Below, in pieces: positions 1-9,482 of a stretch of 64,000 nt of DNA. The stretch covers positions 3,410,001 to 3,474,000 of the forward strand of contig NC_079491.1 in NCBI RefSeq assembly GCF_020520425.1. Direction: 5' to 3'. The notes beneath the pieces were generated by a model that saw only the letters and a list, made by a program, of their open reading frames with translations, did no database searches and was not told where the DNA came from. Source of the DNA: Spinacia oleracea (lineage: Eukaryota; Streptophyta; Magnoliopsida; Caryophyllales; Amaranthaceae). Within the stretch, counting starts at the first letter, position 1. Every line of letters begins with the position of its first letter. Position numbers and translations under genes: made by a program.

Positions 1-1051
1 TAATACATGGTTTTTATTTTTACACTTTATATTTCTTGTAATATCGGTATTATGGTATATTGGTATGTCTTTCTATACTCTTTCCAAGTGATACATATCC
101 AAGTCCTACGGTCATACGGTCAATCCCATGATTTAAAACTTGATAGGTCATATTCAATACACTATTTTGACGCCCCCTCAATTTTAGTTTGTGTAAAATA
201 ATATTCCGAAGCATATTAATGTAACCTAAAATCATATACATTCGTTTAAATATATTAAACACGTGGTATATATAATATAATTTAATACGAAAAACATAGT
301 TCACCATAACCTATTTACTTTTTAAAGGTTTTGGAGCACAAAAATAAAATAGAGAAGGAAAAAACAAGGGGTACAACTGTACAATGTTGATATTACAATC
401 AAACCAAACTACCCAATGACCAAGACATACGAAGTGAATAAGGAAGGTTAAAAAAAAAAAACAAGCACTGCAGAGTCGAACCCAGGTCTCGGCTGGGACA
501 GTTAACGTTAATGAAATTGTGTAAGAAACCACTGAAGCAGAAGAATAAATGTGATACTTTATGCAGGCTAATTACATTTGTCGAATTTTTCCCGAGGAAT
601 GGTGGGTCCTGTGACCCACCATGCACAAGGCTAGTTCCGCCACTGGTCATGGGCTCATGGCATTCAAATTTTATGGTTATGACAAAGAAATCGGTTTTCC
701 AATCCTAGTTTGTGAGAGTAAGAGAAAATGGTTTTTTGTTTTGTTTCTTTACATGGAAATTGATCGTGTTATGTGGAATAGTTCAATGATCAATTATAAT
801 AAAACTAGTTTTGGATGTTTCAAATTTGAAATTTAGGGGTGTAAGTTCTTATTATTATATACGATAAGATAAGATAAGATAGGATATAATCTATTTTTGC
901 AAAAACAATTTCAGAAAAGTTCAATAAAAATAAAAATACAGAGTTAGGTATTTTCCAGTAAAAATAAGTTCGAATAAGTTAATTTCAGTAAAAATAATTC
1001 AAACTTGATCGCATAATGCGCCACGTATACCACATGTATATAATAAATAAA
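1..1051. other. Gene-free left edge
   Basis: No convincing gene is seen. The stretch is AT-rich. It holds a probable hAT-type remnant near 464-653 and, at 840-985, degenerate AAGTTC/AATAAGTT sequence of a kind dispersed through the whole window. Short open frames here look like chance. Confidence 0.6.
464..653. mobile_element. Probable hAT-type non-autonomous remnant
   Basis: The right edge reads CTAGTTCCGCCACTG, the usual inverted end of plant hAT elements that start CAGTGGCGGA; a cleaner member lies at 47889-48057. The left edge near GCACTGCAGAGTCGAACC is only roughly similar, and no target duplication was found, so the limits are uncertain. Confidence 0.3.
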
Positions 1052-1306
1052 CTAGTGTGTAGCTCGGGCGTTGCTCCGGGCCGGTTTTACTTTTAGTGGG
1101 GTTTACTTTTTGTTAAAATGTTCCCATTTTTAAAAGATTGTATTTTACATTTAAATGGGAAAAATAAAACATACACTATAGCTAGCTAAAATGATAAGAA
1201 ACGAAATTTTTAATCCATAAGGTTTGTTGTTCGATTCTTACTACATGCTTTTGTACGTAACACATAAACGCTTTTATAAACATCTTTTAATATATATATT
1301 AGTATG
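1052..1306 (-). mobile_element. Short non-autonomous Helitron (3' end at low coordinate)
   Basis: Read on the minus strand, the element ends in a GC-rich hairpin (GCCCGGAGCAACGCCCGAGC) about 10 nt before CTAG, with the host T next, as Helitrons do. The opposite end near 1300 carries the TTTTAATATA...AGTAT motif of the cleaner copy at 7075-7735 but has lost the exact 5' TC. About 255 bp; no Rep/helicase coding. Confidence 0.55.
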
Positions 1307-1530
1307 TGTTCTTTTCAAGCTCTAATATTAACAATTGATATACAACCTACACTGTTTTTACAAAGTTAAAGAGGAAACATCGAAATTAATTTTACACAAT
1401 TCTGTACATTGTATATGTCTTTACATTGTATGTGTCTTTACAGTGTATTGTGACATGACAAGAAGCCAAGCCAAGAAATAAAAATAAAATGTATGGATCT
1501 ACTTGGTCAACAATTTATCACGATAAACAT

Positions 1531-1560
1531 TTACCCATTTACCCATTTACCCATTTACCC
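1531..1560. repeat. Short (CCATTTAC)n microsatellite
   Basis: About four copies of an 8-bp unit of the form CATTTACC lie directly downstream of the stop codon of the SWIM/RING gene at 1561. It probably falls in that gene's 3' UTR. Confidence 0.7.
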
Positions 1561-2280
1561 TTACTCCTTTCCTTTTGGGGGGCTCATCTTAAGTTCATCT
1601 TCACTAACATAATTAGATAGATTCACATATCTATCTTGATCTCGTTTAAGTCTCCATTGTGACCTACAAGTTACACATTTTGTTAATATTTTCCACTTTT
1701 GAGTCATTTTCCAGGTCATCAAACACTCCTCGTGGATAGGAATCTTACACGTTTCACATGCCACCATTCTATCTCCCGACCTCCCAGTCTCAAGACAGAT
1801 AGGACACGTGGCACCAACATCTGCTTCCATGCACGGCTTTATACTCGCCCCCTGTATGCCTAACTCCTTCTTCAAGAAGAACATCTGATGGAACCTCTGA
1901 CGTAGAGTCCGGCTTGCCAGAGATTTTGGAGAACTAGAGGTGGCTTGAAGCCTCTCTAGGTGGCAAGGGTTTAGGGTTTGACTCTTTAGGCTAGGGTCGT
2001 CAAGTGGGACCCCTAGAACCCTGATAAGCACGAATAGAATGTGCTTGCATGGGGTGGCACGATCCGGGCACGTGCATGAAGGGGTTGCCGTTATGTTAAC
2101 AATGTATACGTTTCCTGTAGCTCCTAGAACGTAAAACTCTGGATCTGACCTGTATAGGAGGAAGATATTATGGAGTACCGCGTGTGATACACGTTCTATA
2201 AATGCTTGCAAGGTGGGCTTAGACCGGTCACAAGAATGTTTCTCATGGTTCGCTTTTGTCTCCAGGTATAAATATGGCAT
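1561..2280 (-). CDS. SWIM zinc finger plus RING-like protein (plant MEKK1-like/SWIM family)
   Basis: This is an intronless 239-residue protein. Residues 69-80 form a SWIM zinc finger (C69-x-C71...C78-x-H80, CTCPDRATPCKH) embedded in a plant-typical context of LGATGNVY before it and ILFVLIRVLG after it. Residues 159-205 form a RING-like zinc site with C159/C162, C175/C178, H183/C186 and C202/C205, including HEECLMTW. This SWIM+RING arrangement is known from small plant proteins often labelled 'MEKK1-like', although no kinase domain is present. RING domains usually give E3 ubiquitin ligase activity; that role is inferred here, and substrate and location are unknown. The length is typical of the short plant members. 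The start is the first in-frame Met and lies about 30 residues before the conserved FIERVSHAVLHNIFLLYRS region, so it is plausible. The tail ending PPKGKE looks natural. A Helitron lies just beyond its 3' end. Confidence 0.8.
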   Translation of the reverse strand: MPYLYLETKANHEKHSCDRSKPTLQAFIERVSHAVLHNIFLLYRSDPEFYVLGATGNVYIVNITATPSCTCPDRATPCKHILFVLIRVLGVPLDDPSLKSQTLNPCHLERLQATSSSPKSLASRTLRQRFHQMFFLKKELGIQGASIKPCMEADVGATCPICLETGRSGDRMVACETCKIPIHEECLMTWKMTQKWKILTKCVTCRSQWRLKRDQDRYVNLSNYVSEDELKMSPPKGKE

Positions 2281-2697
2281 TATGGGAGGATGAATTTATA
2301 AGTTAGGGAGATTTATGTATGTTGTAAAACAATAGATAAAGCGGTTAACAATATATCTCCTAATTTATAAGCAATCAAGGAAAAACAATAAGTTATTTTT
2401 AGATAAATTAATGAGTTGTTAGTAGTAATCCGAACAAAATTTTAGTTACTATTTTTATATGATTGTAGTTACTGACTTATTGGTATGACATGTCTTACTA
2501 ATTGTAGATTATGTTTCTGTTTGTTTTCCTAAATAAACTTGATCGTTTGGCATAACACATGAGCAAAAAAAAAAAAAAGGTAATCTTAGTTGTACATCAG
2601 TTGTATACACACGTAGAAAATTGCCATCCTTTTCGCATTTCCAAAATAAAAGAAATTTAAGAACATTAAAAAAGACCAAAAAGTGCACTTCCGTAAA
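2281..2697. other. Upstream region of the SWIM/RING gene
   Basis: AT-rich, no gene seen. It probably holds the promoter of the minus-strand SWIM/RING gene. A 13-bp A tract occurs near 2566. Confidence 0.5.
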
Positions 2698-2706
2698 TAA
2701 GAAAAT

Positions 2707-3031
2707 CGAAAATGATAAAGGTCGCAACATGCGACCTTTAAGCCGTGTCACAATGATGACATGACATGTTTATGTGTCATGATTTAAACTGGAAACTAAA
2801 ATATTTAATTTATATATTATATTTTAAATGTTTCAAAAAAAGCTAGGAAAATCTTAATATTCTAATTTGTTTCCTTATTTATACCGACTACCTTATTTAC
2901 ATATTCTCATAGTAAAAATATTGCATTGATAGTAAAAATATTATGATGACTCTTAGCCTACATGTCGCTTATATGTACCAATTAAACTGCGACACGTAAG
3001 ATTGCGCAACTTGCGACCTTTATCATCATCC
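2707..3031. mobile_element. MULE-type MITE with perfect 9-bp target duplication
   Basis: The ends are inverted copies sharing ATGATAAAGGTCGCAA in register (left CGAAAATGATAAAGG, right in reverse complement GGATGATGATAAAGG). Identical 9-bp direct repeats TAAGAAAAT abut both sides (2698-2706 and 3032-3040). A 9-bp duplication indicates Mutator superfamily. The 325-bp element has no coding. It ends 41 bp before the tRNA-Glu gene. Confidence 0.75.
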
Positions 3032-3072
3032 TAAGAAAATATATGTTTCACCAAAATTTAAAAAATTAAAAA

Positions 3073-3145
3073 TTCCGTTGCCGGGACTTGAACCCGGGTC
3101 TCTCGGGTGAGAGCCGAGTATCCTGACCAACTAGACTACAACGGA
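3073..3145 (-). tRNA. tRNA-Glu (CTC)
   Basis: The 73-nt cloverleaf is complete: acceptor TCCGTTG/CAACGGA with discriminator A, D arm GTCT...GGAT, anticodon arm CTCGG-CTCTCAC-CCGAG (anticodon CTC), and T arm with GGTTCAAGTCC. The B box is canonical and there is no intron. It matches the usual plant nuclear tRNA-Glu and looks functional. A short T run needed for Pol III termination lies at the 3' side. Confidence 0.95.
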
Positions 3146-3678
3146 TTTGTTGATCAATTCATTATCATATATTATTAATAAGTAGGAATATAAATATTAT
3201 ATTATGTACATATTTGCCTATATTTCTCTAACTTTCTAAAATCAAATAGATAATTTTAATGTGTGAATATGTGATTATTTTAATATTTCAAGTATTTCAG
3301 TTTGTACTGCTCACGCTTCTAGATTTTCATGGCACTTCCTCCATCATAGTGTGAGCTAGGAGCATCTCCAAAAAGTAAACGTACACGATTAATCTCATAC
3401 AAATTTTTAACTTTATCAGGGTTCTAAATCTCCCTAAAAAATGTGCCACCATTTATAACGGTATTCACTTTTTCTGAATCGGTCCATAGGCTTGGACTTT
3501 GGTGTTTGAGTTGAAACAGCTACCCATCTTTTATAGGTGGTATTTGATTCACCTCTTTCTATTTGACATGATTTAATAAATTATACGCTGGAGTACCATT
3601 AAATACGTGAACTTGAGATAAACATATGGCATCACTGCATCAGGCAACATTTAATAGGTAGTCAATCACCATAAAATG
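3146..3678. other. Intergenic stretch between the tRNA and a MITE
   Basis: No gene or recognised element is seen in this AT-rich stretch. Confidence 0.5.
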
Positions 3679-3680
3679 TA

Positions 3681-3938
3681 CTCCCTCTGTCCCTTAATAC
3701 TCGCACCGTTTCGACTGGACACGCTTGCCAATGCACAACTTTGACCACTAATATCTTTAACTACATATTATAAGAACTTATAAAAATATTAATATTTTGA
3801 AAATATATATTAAGATGAAGCCAACAATATATTATATACTAATATTTGTTTTCATATACTAGAAATAAAATAGGGTCAAAGTGAATTATGTGAATAGTGC
3901 AAAAAGTCAAAACGGTGTAAGTATAGGGACGGAGGGAG
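3681..3938. mobile_element. Stowaway-type MITE (Tc1/mariner)
   Basis: The terminal inverted repeats are CTCCCTCTGTCCC at the left and GGGACGGAGGGAG at the right, flanked by TA on both sides (3679-3680, 3939-3940). This is the Stowaway signature. The 258-bp body is AT-rich and non-coding. A sister copy at 40067-40606 carries a nested CACTA-type MITE. Confidence 0.9.
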
Positions 3939-3977
3939 TAATATAATAAACAAAAGTGTAGCAATATTAAGTAATAA

Positions 3978-4048
3978 GCACCAGTGGTCTAGTGGTAGAA
4001 TAGTACCCTGCCACGGTACAGACCCGGGTTCGATTCCCGGCTGGTGCA
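3978..4048 (+). tRNA. tRNA-Gly (GCC)
   Basis: The 71-nt cloverleaf has acceptor GCACCAG/CTGGTGC with discriminator A, anticodon arm GTACC-CTGCCAC-GGTAC (anticodon GCC), and B box GGTTCGATTCC. The gene is followed by a run of Ts at 4053-4060, a good Pol III terminator. It is intronless and standard for plant nuclear tRNA-Gly(GCC), and lies 39 bp beyond the Stowaway MITE. Confidence 0.95.
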
Positions 4049-4052
4049 ATGT

Positions 4053-4060
4053 ATTTTTTT
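4053..4060 (+). terminator. Pol III T-tract terminator of tRNA-Gly
   Basis: A run of eight Ts begins four bases after the tRNA 3' end. Confidence 0.7.
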
Positions 4061-4576
4061 TCAAACTTTTTGGGCTAAATTTCCTTGATTTTATCTTTTC
4101 CTATGATCATCAGCTAATCAGGTTCAGCACTCGACTAAACTCCAGAAACCATAAGGTAAGTTAAAGCTTATGTTTTTAATTGTGTTTACGGCTTATCTCA
4201 ACTTATTTTCACTTATTTCAGGTAAGTAAAGAATATTAGTTAGTTCCCCGTTCTTATTCTTTGGCTGATCACATACTTAGATACTTTAATTATAAACATC
4301 TTTGTACTTTCGTTCAATCAATTGATTAAGAAATAGGGGTTACCTAATTTCAATTTACAATTTCATTACTTCAATAACTTCTAGACTTCTAGTATTAGAA
4401 ATTCAGCTAAAACTGACATACTCTTAAAAGGCTTATTCATTGAACTTACAAATTTAAATTGTTTACACCAAAGTGGTTTGAGTGTTTCTTCTAAGATCAT
4501 TTCTTACTAGATTGATGAGATCATATCATCATATGAATTCATTTGTTAATCTGAAAGTCTAGGAATAAGCTAAGAA

Positions 4577-5145
4577 GATAGCCTCGGGTCGGGTCGGGCC
4601 GAGTTTTGGTGAGTAGCCATTGTGTCTTGGGCCTAAACATGCCCGACCCACGTCAACCCACGTGTCTTGAGCCTGAACAAGCTTAAACGCATCAGAAATT
4701 CACAACTTTGAATGATTCATGCCAAAATTTTCTAAAAGGAGGCCTAGACACGATCAAGCACACGTGCTCTCGTGCCGGGTTGGGCCTTTATGCCTAATCC
4801 TAATTTTAGTCAATTTAAGATACTTTGTCGTGCTGTCCGGGTCGGGTGGTTCGCCAAACCCAGTTGATTCATGCCCGTTCAGGCCAAGTTTTTTACAAAG
4901 GAGGCCAAAACACGAACCATACCCACTTGCCGGACCGTTCCTTTGTGCATAAGCCTAATTTAGTCAATTTACGTGTTTCTGGTGTCAAGTCGGTTGGTAC
5001 CGTGTCTTATCGTATTTTTTCCAAAAAATGGGGACCAAACCCGACCAATGACTGTGTCCTCGCGTCGGACCATGCTATTCCGTGCCCGTGACGGCCAATG
5101 CCTTTCTATGCTGGCCCGGCCCGACCCAGTAGTGCCATCTTTACC
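4577..5145. repeat. Diverged repeat rich in GGGTCGGG/CCCGACCC
   Basis: At least three degenerate units of about 170 bp can be seen. Each has a GC-rich GGGTCGGG-type block, then ATTCATGCC...GGAGGCC, then TTTAGTCAATTTA. Related GC-rich blocks occur at 27385-27565, 41115-41310 and 48528-48727, and a fragment sits inside a coding exon near 22885-22965. Short open frames here are by-products of the GC-rich sequence. Confidence 0.6.
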
Positions 5146-5764
5146 GATCAACGAGTGTGATTACTTGTCGGTACACCTAAGTGTGTATATCAATTAGAAT
5201 TCGCAAGGACAAAACAGAAGAAGTATGAAATCTTGTAGAAAAATGTAGGCAAAAAGTGGTTACCGACTTAAACCAACTAGCTAGACAACGGAATTAACCT
5301 CCTCATAAATTTCAACTCATAAATTTCTCCGAGTCATATACATCTTCGTTGAATGCTGCTTTAATATTTTTTTGCAGGAAAAACTGTTATGTTTACATGC
5401 ATCTAACGAAATTTCGAGGTAGTTTCTTCAATTAAAATTCAAAGTCTCAAATTAACAATGAATATTATTGAAGAAGACAATTAAATTCCTTTCAATGACG
5501 CAAAATCGAGTATGAAAGTATAATGTAAACTCATGGAAAACGGAATATTGGTACAACAACATCATGCATGGATTCATGGTCATCATTCACGAACAATGGC
5601 GTAGTGACCACTACTTTAATTTTTTGGCTTTGGAAATTCGGAAAGTTCCTTTTTAAGTACTAATAATAGTCTATGGTATTGCAAACCTTGTGAATCCGAC
5701 TTGCATGGTAGTATCGAACTATCGATTATCCTTTTTTAAGTACCAATAATGATATTGTAAGACC

Positions 5765-5846
5765 CTGTTCTTTATAGCTGAATTGAACTGAACAGAACTG
5801 CGAAATAAGTCATAAAATTGCAGTTAAGCAAAAAAGAACAGGACCT
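5765..5846. mobile_element. Tiny fold-back MITE
   Basis: CCTGTTCTTT at the left is inverted at the right as AAAAGAACAGG, about 82 bp apart. On both sides lies a direct repeat of AACCTTGTGAATCCGACTTG (near 5687 and 5849), so the insertion sits inside a small duplication. Confidence 0.45.
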
Positions 5847-5974
5847 AAACCTTGTGAATCCGACTTGCATGTATCTATTATCCTATCTGTGTTGCATGAC
5901 GAGATTGAAATTAACCCGAATTTGACGCAATAAGTGCGTATCTAAAATGAATTGTTTCATCATGTCTCGTTTAG

Positions 5975-6133
5975 GACCCCCGTCCACGAGGACGAGCTGG
6001 ATGATCCGGAGGCGGAAGACGGAGCCGACCGGGAAAAACAAAGAAAAAGATTCGAAGGTGGGGGCCTTATCAGCGCGATTATGGTAGAAGGATTCCTCTT
6101 GGTGGTAAAAAGTCTTTTCTGAAGCCAGGGTGC
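5975..6133. other. GC-rich island, origin unknown
   Basis: About 160 bp is far richer in G+C than its neighbours. It stays open for roughly 48 codons in one plus frame (a stretch rich in Glu/Asp then LLVVKSLF) and for a similar length on the minus strand. I do not recognise either product. It abuts the 3' end of the Helitron at 6137, so it may be a captured or organelle-derived fragment. Confidence 0.35.
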
Positions 6134-6136
6134 TTA

Positions 6137-6554
6137 CTAGATTAGATCCCGTGCACGCACGGATTTGATTATTTTTTTCACAAAATATTTAACTGATTAT
6201 CTCCCAAACTACTCATACTTATAACATTTTTAACATGCTCGTTTAAATTTATTCATCTAATGTGCATATTTAAAATGCTAATATGGTAATTTGACCAAAA
6301 TATTGAGTGATATATTTTCCATTATTGACTAAAATATTACCAATTTAGAATAGTTATAATTACGTCGTATCTATTATTGCCATAATTTATAAACTAAATT
6401 ATGTTACCATACATAAATATTTTATATAAAAAAAGGTAGAGAATAAAAATAAAATAAAACAGATACATTTTTTTAGGAAAGTGGTTTTTGGCGGGAAAAA
6501 ATCGCACCAGGAATTGACACGTGTCATTCCTGGTGTCTCTTTTAGTATATAGTA
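6137..6554 (-). mobile_element. Non-autonomous Helitron
   Basis: On the minus strand the 3' end is CCGTGCGTGCACGGGATCT (perfect hairpin) shortly before CTAG, followed by host T. The 5' end near 6554 reads TACTATATACTAAAAG and is slightly degraded. Near the 5' side (6505-6535) there is a strong inverted repeat around GACACGTGTC. No coding capacity. Confidence 0.65.
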
Positions 6555-7005
6555 CTTCGTAATAGATATGCCTTGATCTAGCTAACTCGAAACTAATAAC
6601 ATGTCAAATATTGATTTTAGGTTATGTTCTGTACTTCGGTTCGACTTGTTTTTTACTTACTTCAGACAATATAAGTGCATTTATGTTCAGGGAAAAAAAA
6701 GTATTTTTTTAATCAATTTCACATACAAATAAGTATATTTTAGACAAAATAAATTACGTTAAATTCAGATAATATAAGTTAAATAGAGCGGAACGTTGAA
6801 TGCATGCTAATATACATCATTGCACTTGAATTGAATCAAATGATTATTCCAAAATTTTAAAAAGTTGATATTCTAAAATTATACATTGAATCGAGTCTAA
6901 TATGACTATATTATTTCTCATAAGTTAGTGAAAATAGGCGGAGTATCCGCCCCTAGTTTATTATAATAATGGTAATTGTGAGCCTTTGATTAATTGTGTT
7001 TTACA

Positions 7006-7966
7006 CTTTGTTTAGTTAGCATTTGTGAAGGGGAAAAGGAGGGGAGGGGAAAATACTCAAAATAGTGAAGAGAACTAGTATGTGGTACGGGCGTTGCCCC
7101 GTATTTTGACTTTTATTCGGATTTATTTGTTATAAGTATGTGCCTAAATATATAGTGCCGTCATAGAATTACGGGTTAGTGGCCGATTAACAACATTCCC
7201 AACCTGAAACCCCACATCCGAAAATAAAAAACAAAGTCAGATCCTTTTTTCTTTATCATTAGTTGATTAATTACTCTGAAAATTATTAGTGTACATTACG
7301 CCCAAGAGAATATTTATACCCATTGGTGATCCCTATCACATTTTCTCCTCGAATGTAATGAGAAAATGAGAGAGAGTGCATATATATTGTTTTATAATTA
7401 CTCAATCCCGGTCAATGTTTCCCCTCTTACTCATTATTAAATACATTACCGCAAGATTTTATTTTAGGCTTAATCTAAGAAAATAAATGAAATAATCATT
7501 CTTTTTTTTCATTAACTTTTATTCAATTTGTTATTTATTGTAAAAAGAGTATATATGTTTATATAGAAAAATATAACATAAGTTGTACTAGTAGTTGGTT
7601 AGAATGGTAGGAAATATAACTTTTAACAAAGAGGTCTACATGTCATGATGTTGATTGATAGTGACGTGGCGTAATGAAGAGGGTATACGTGACACATATA
7701 CGTTCTTAAAACGCATTTTAATATAATAGTATAGATTGGAAAGGAGGTGAGAGGAGGAAATAATTAGCTTTTTTTTTTCTCTTCCAAATCTTTTTAAATG
7801 AATAAATTTGATGTATTAGAAGACGAATGAGAATGGATCCCTCTCATTCTCATTCCCTTCTTTTCTCTTCTCTTCCCCTCTACGTCTTATCTAAGTAAGT
7901 GAAGGTGTATCACTCACTTTCCTTTCCTTTCCTTTCATTCCCTTAAAATCTTCCTATCCAAACATA
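7006..7966. mobile_element. hAT-like MITE split by a Helitron
   Basis: The left end TTTGTTTAGTTAGCATTTGTGAAGG is matched in inverse at the right by a related sequence ending CCTATCCAAACATAA. Purine-rich GGGGAGGGG blocks at the left mirror pyrimidine-rich blocks at 7858-7945. The Helitron at 7075-7735 sits inside, so this element is older. No clear target duplication. Confidence 0.4.
7075..7735 (-). mobile_element. Non-autonomous Helitron with clean ends
   Basis: On the minus strand it starts with host A then TCTATACTATTATATTAAAA and ends with the hairpin ACGGGGCAACGCCCGT, then ACCACATACTAG and host T. This is the canonical A|TC...CTAG|T Helitron structure. A tRNA-like A-box phrase (TGGTTAGAATGGTA) lies near 7600. 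661 bp, no coding. Confidence 0.8.
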
Positions 7967-8104
7967 ATGTTAAGGATAGTTTTGAGTGGATACGGAATAA
8001 TGCGCCATGGTCCAATCAATAGCACTTCCATTAAGTCCACATTATAAGGTTGCATATTTTTATTAGTCATGAGGCAAGCTTGATTTAGATGTTACATGTT
8101 AAAT

Positions 8105-8215
8105 CAATGAGATTTTGGCTTAATGGTTGAAATTGGTGGTCTGTGTACAGGTCTCAAGATCGAATACTCTCTCCTATTTAATTTAAAATTTGCATTGCCT
8201 TTTTGGCTCATTCTC
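8105..8215 (+). mobile_element. tRNA-derived SINE head (fragment)
   Basis: TGGCTTAATGGTTGAAATTGG resembles a Pol III A box, and AGGTCTCAAGATCGAATACT a worn B box at the usual spacing. It resembles the one at 16211-16310. The tail is unclear. Confidence 0.4.
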
Positions 8216-8324
8216 AAGGTTACATGTCACGTGTTCGAGCACTTTATATCACGAGGCGGATTATCACTTTGTATTTGTATAAATTATATTAGTCGATTGG
8301 ATGGTGCTAAGGATCCAGTATATT

Positions 8325-8522
8325 GGACTTATTTTGACTAAACTTATATTATCTGAACTTATCTGAACTTATTTTATCTGAAATAAACTTATTTTATCTG
8401 AAATAAACTTATTTGTGTGTGAAAATATCTGAAAAAAACTTATTTTTGCCAAACTTATATTATCTGAACTTATCAAAACTTATTTTGTCTGAAATAAGTT
8501 AAAATAAGTCTAGCAAAGCCTA
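8325..8522. repeat. Dispersed degenerate repeat (TTATCTGAACTTA type)
   Basis: Repeated phrases such as CTTATTTTATCTGAA and GAACTTATCTGAACTTA recur here and at 19848-20075, 28575-28720 and 35985-36152. At 6620-6790 the same vocabulary is flanked by inverted GTTCTG/CGGAAC-like ends. They look like worn fold-back MITEs of one family. Confidence 0.5.
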
Positions 8523-8950
8523 AGAAGATATTGAAGCATACTCAGAAAACTCAGGAAAATGTTAAGAGAAAACGTCACGAAATTCATATAGGCAAGAATA
8601 CATTATAGCTCCGATTTTTAACTTTTTACCAACCAACAAAAAATGTTCAATGAATTCGGCTAAGGAAAACTCTCGTTTAGTTGACATTAAGCTTTCACTC
8701 CCTTTGTAGCTTTCTAAATATTTTATGCACCAACAAAAATAAAGTGAATAAATTATAAATCTATACTTATAGTATTTCTTAAAAATATAGGGGGTACTGG
8801 AAAAAAAAAAAAAAAAAAAGGAAAAACAGATGTAAAATGAAGAAGTACTCGTACAAGTGTACAACTACTCACGTAATCACGTTATAACCCGCAAGTTAGA
8901 TGCTAATTTATTGTACGACGGCCAACGTGACTTCAACCAATTAAATTGCC

Positions 8951-9092
8951 TTTTTTTTTTTTGATGTACCATTCGGTTCACTTTAGGGCTAATCCGAATT
9001 GGGGCGAGTTCTGAGTGGATAGTTGTTGCGGGGATATGGGTCCTCCCTACCAAATTCAGCCTCAATCACAACCGAACCAACCGTCAATTGAT
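8951..9092 (-). mobile_element. tRNA-derived SINE with 12-bp target duplication
   Basis: On the minus strand the head has GTTGGTTCGGTTGTGATTG and ends with TTAGCCCTAAAGTGAACCG and an A-rich tail (T run at 8951-8962 on plus). Direct repeats AATTAAATTGCC (8939-8950) and AATTAAGTTGCC (9093-9104) flank it, one mismatch. It is the same family as the copy at 35475-35639. Confidence 0.75.
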
Positions 9093-9157
9093 AATTAAGT
9101 TGCCTCGTGTTAGTTGATTGGTATCCATTGGCAGATAAATGACACCCATTTATATTC

Positions 9158-9473
9158 CAAAAGGTCTTGTGCGCACAAGGTGTACAATAAATTTATTGTA
9201 CACCAAGATAACTTTTATTCATTTTTTTGTAACTTTAACCTACTTTTGATTAACTTTTATATTAGTAAAAAAAAAGTTGATAGATAAACATTTTAAAGGG
9301 TTAAATGATTAATTTTAGTGATTTGAATAAATAAGTTTTATTAAAATGAAAAAAATTTATCACTAAAAGTATATAACTTTTACATATATAAGCTTAACTT
9401 TTAAGTAGTTTGAGTTAACTTTTACTCCGATGTACAATATTTATTGTACACCCATTGTAAATAAGAATTTGTA
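9158..9473. mobile_element. Small MULE MITE, sister of the Pack-MULE at 51.9 kb
   Basis: The left end has TCTTGTGCGCACAAGGTGTAC and a 26-bp perfect palindrome (9179-9204, half site GGTGTACAATAAA). The right end is an inverted relative. Nine-bp flanks TTTATATTC (9149-9157) and TTTACATTC (9474-9482) differ by one base. 316 bp, non-coding. Its terminal repeats match those of the 5-kb element at 51856-56878. Confidence 0.75.
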
Positions 9474-9482
9474 TTTACATTC

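Noticed and set aside
1531-1560. Interstitial telomere-like repeat
   Set aside because: The unit is CATTTACC, not the plant telomere CCCTAAA.
4719-5197. Cluster of plus and minus open frames of 60-88 codons
   Set aside because: They fall in the GC-rich GGGTCGGG repeat; composition explains the lack of stops, and no domain is recognisable.
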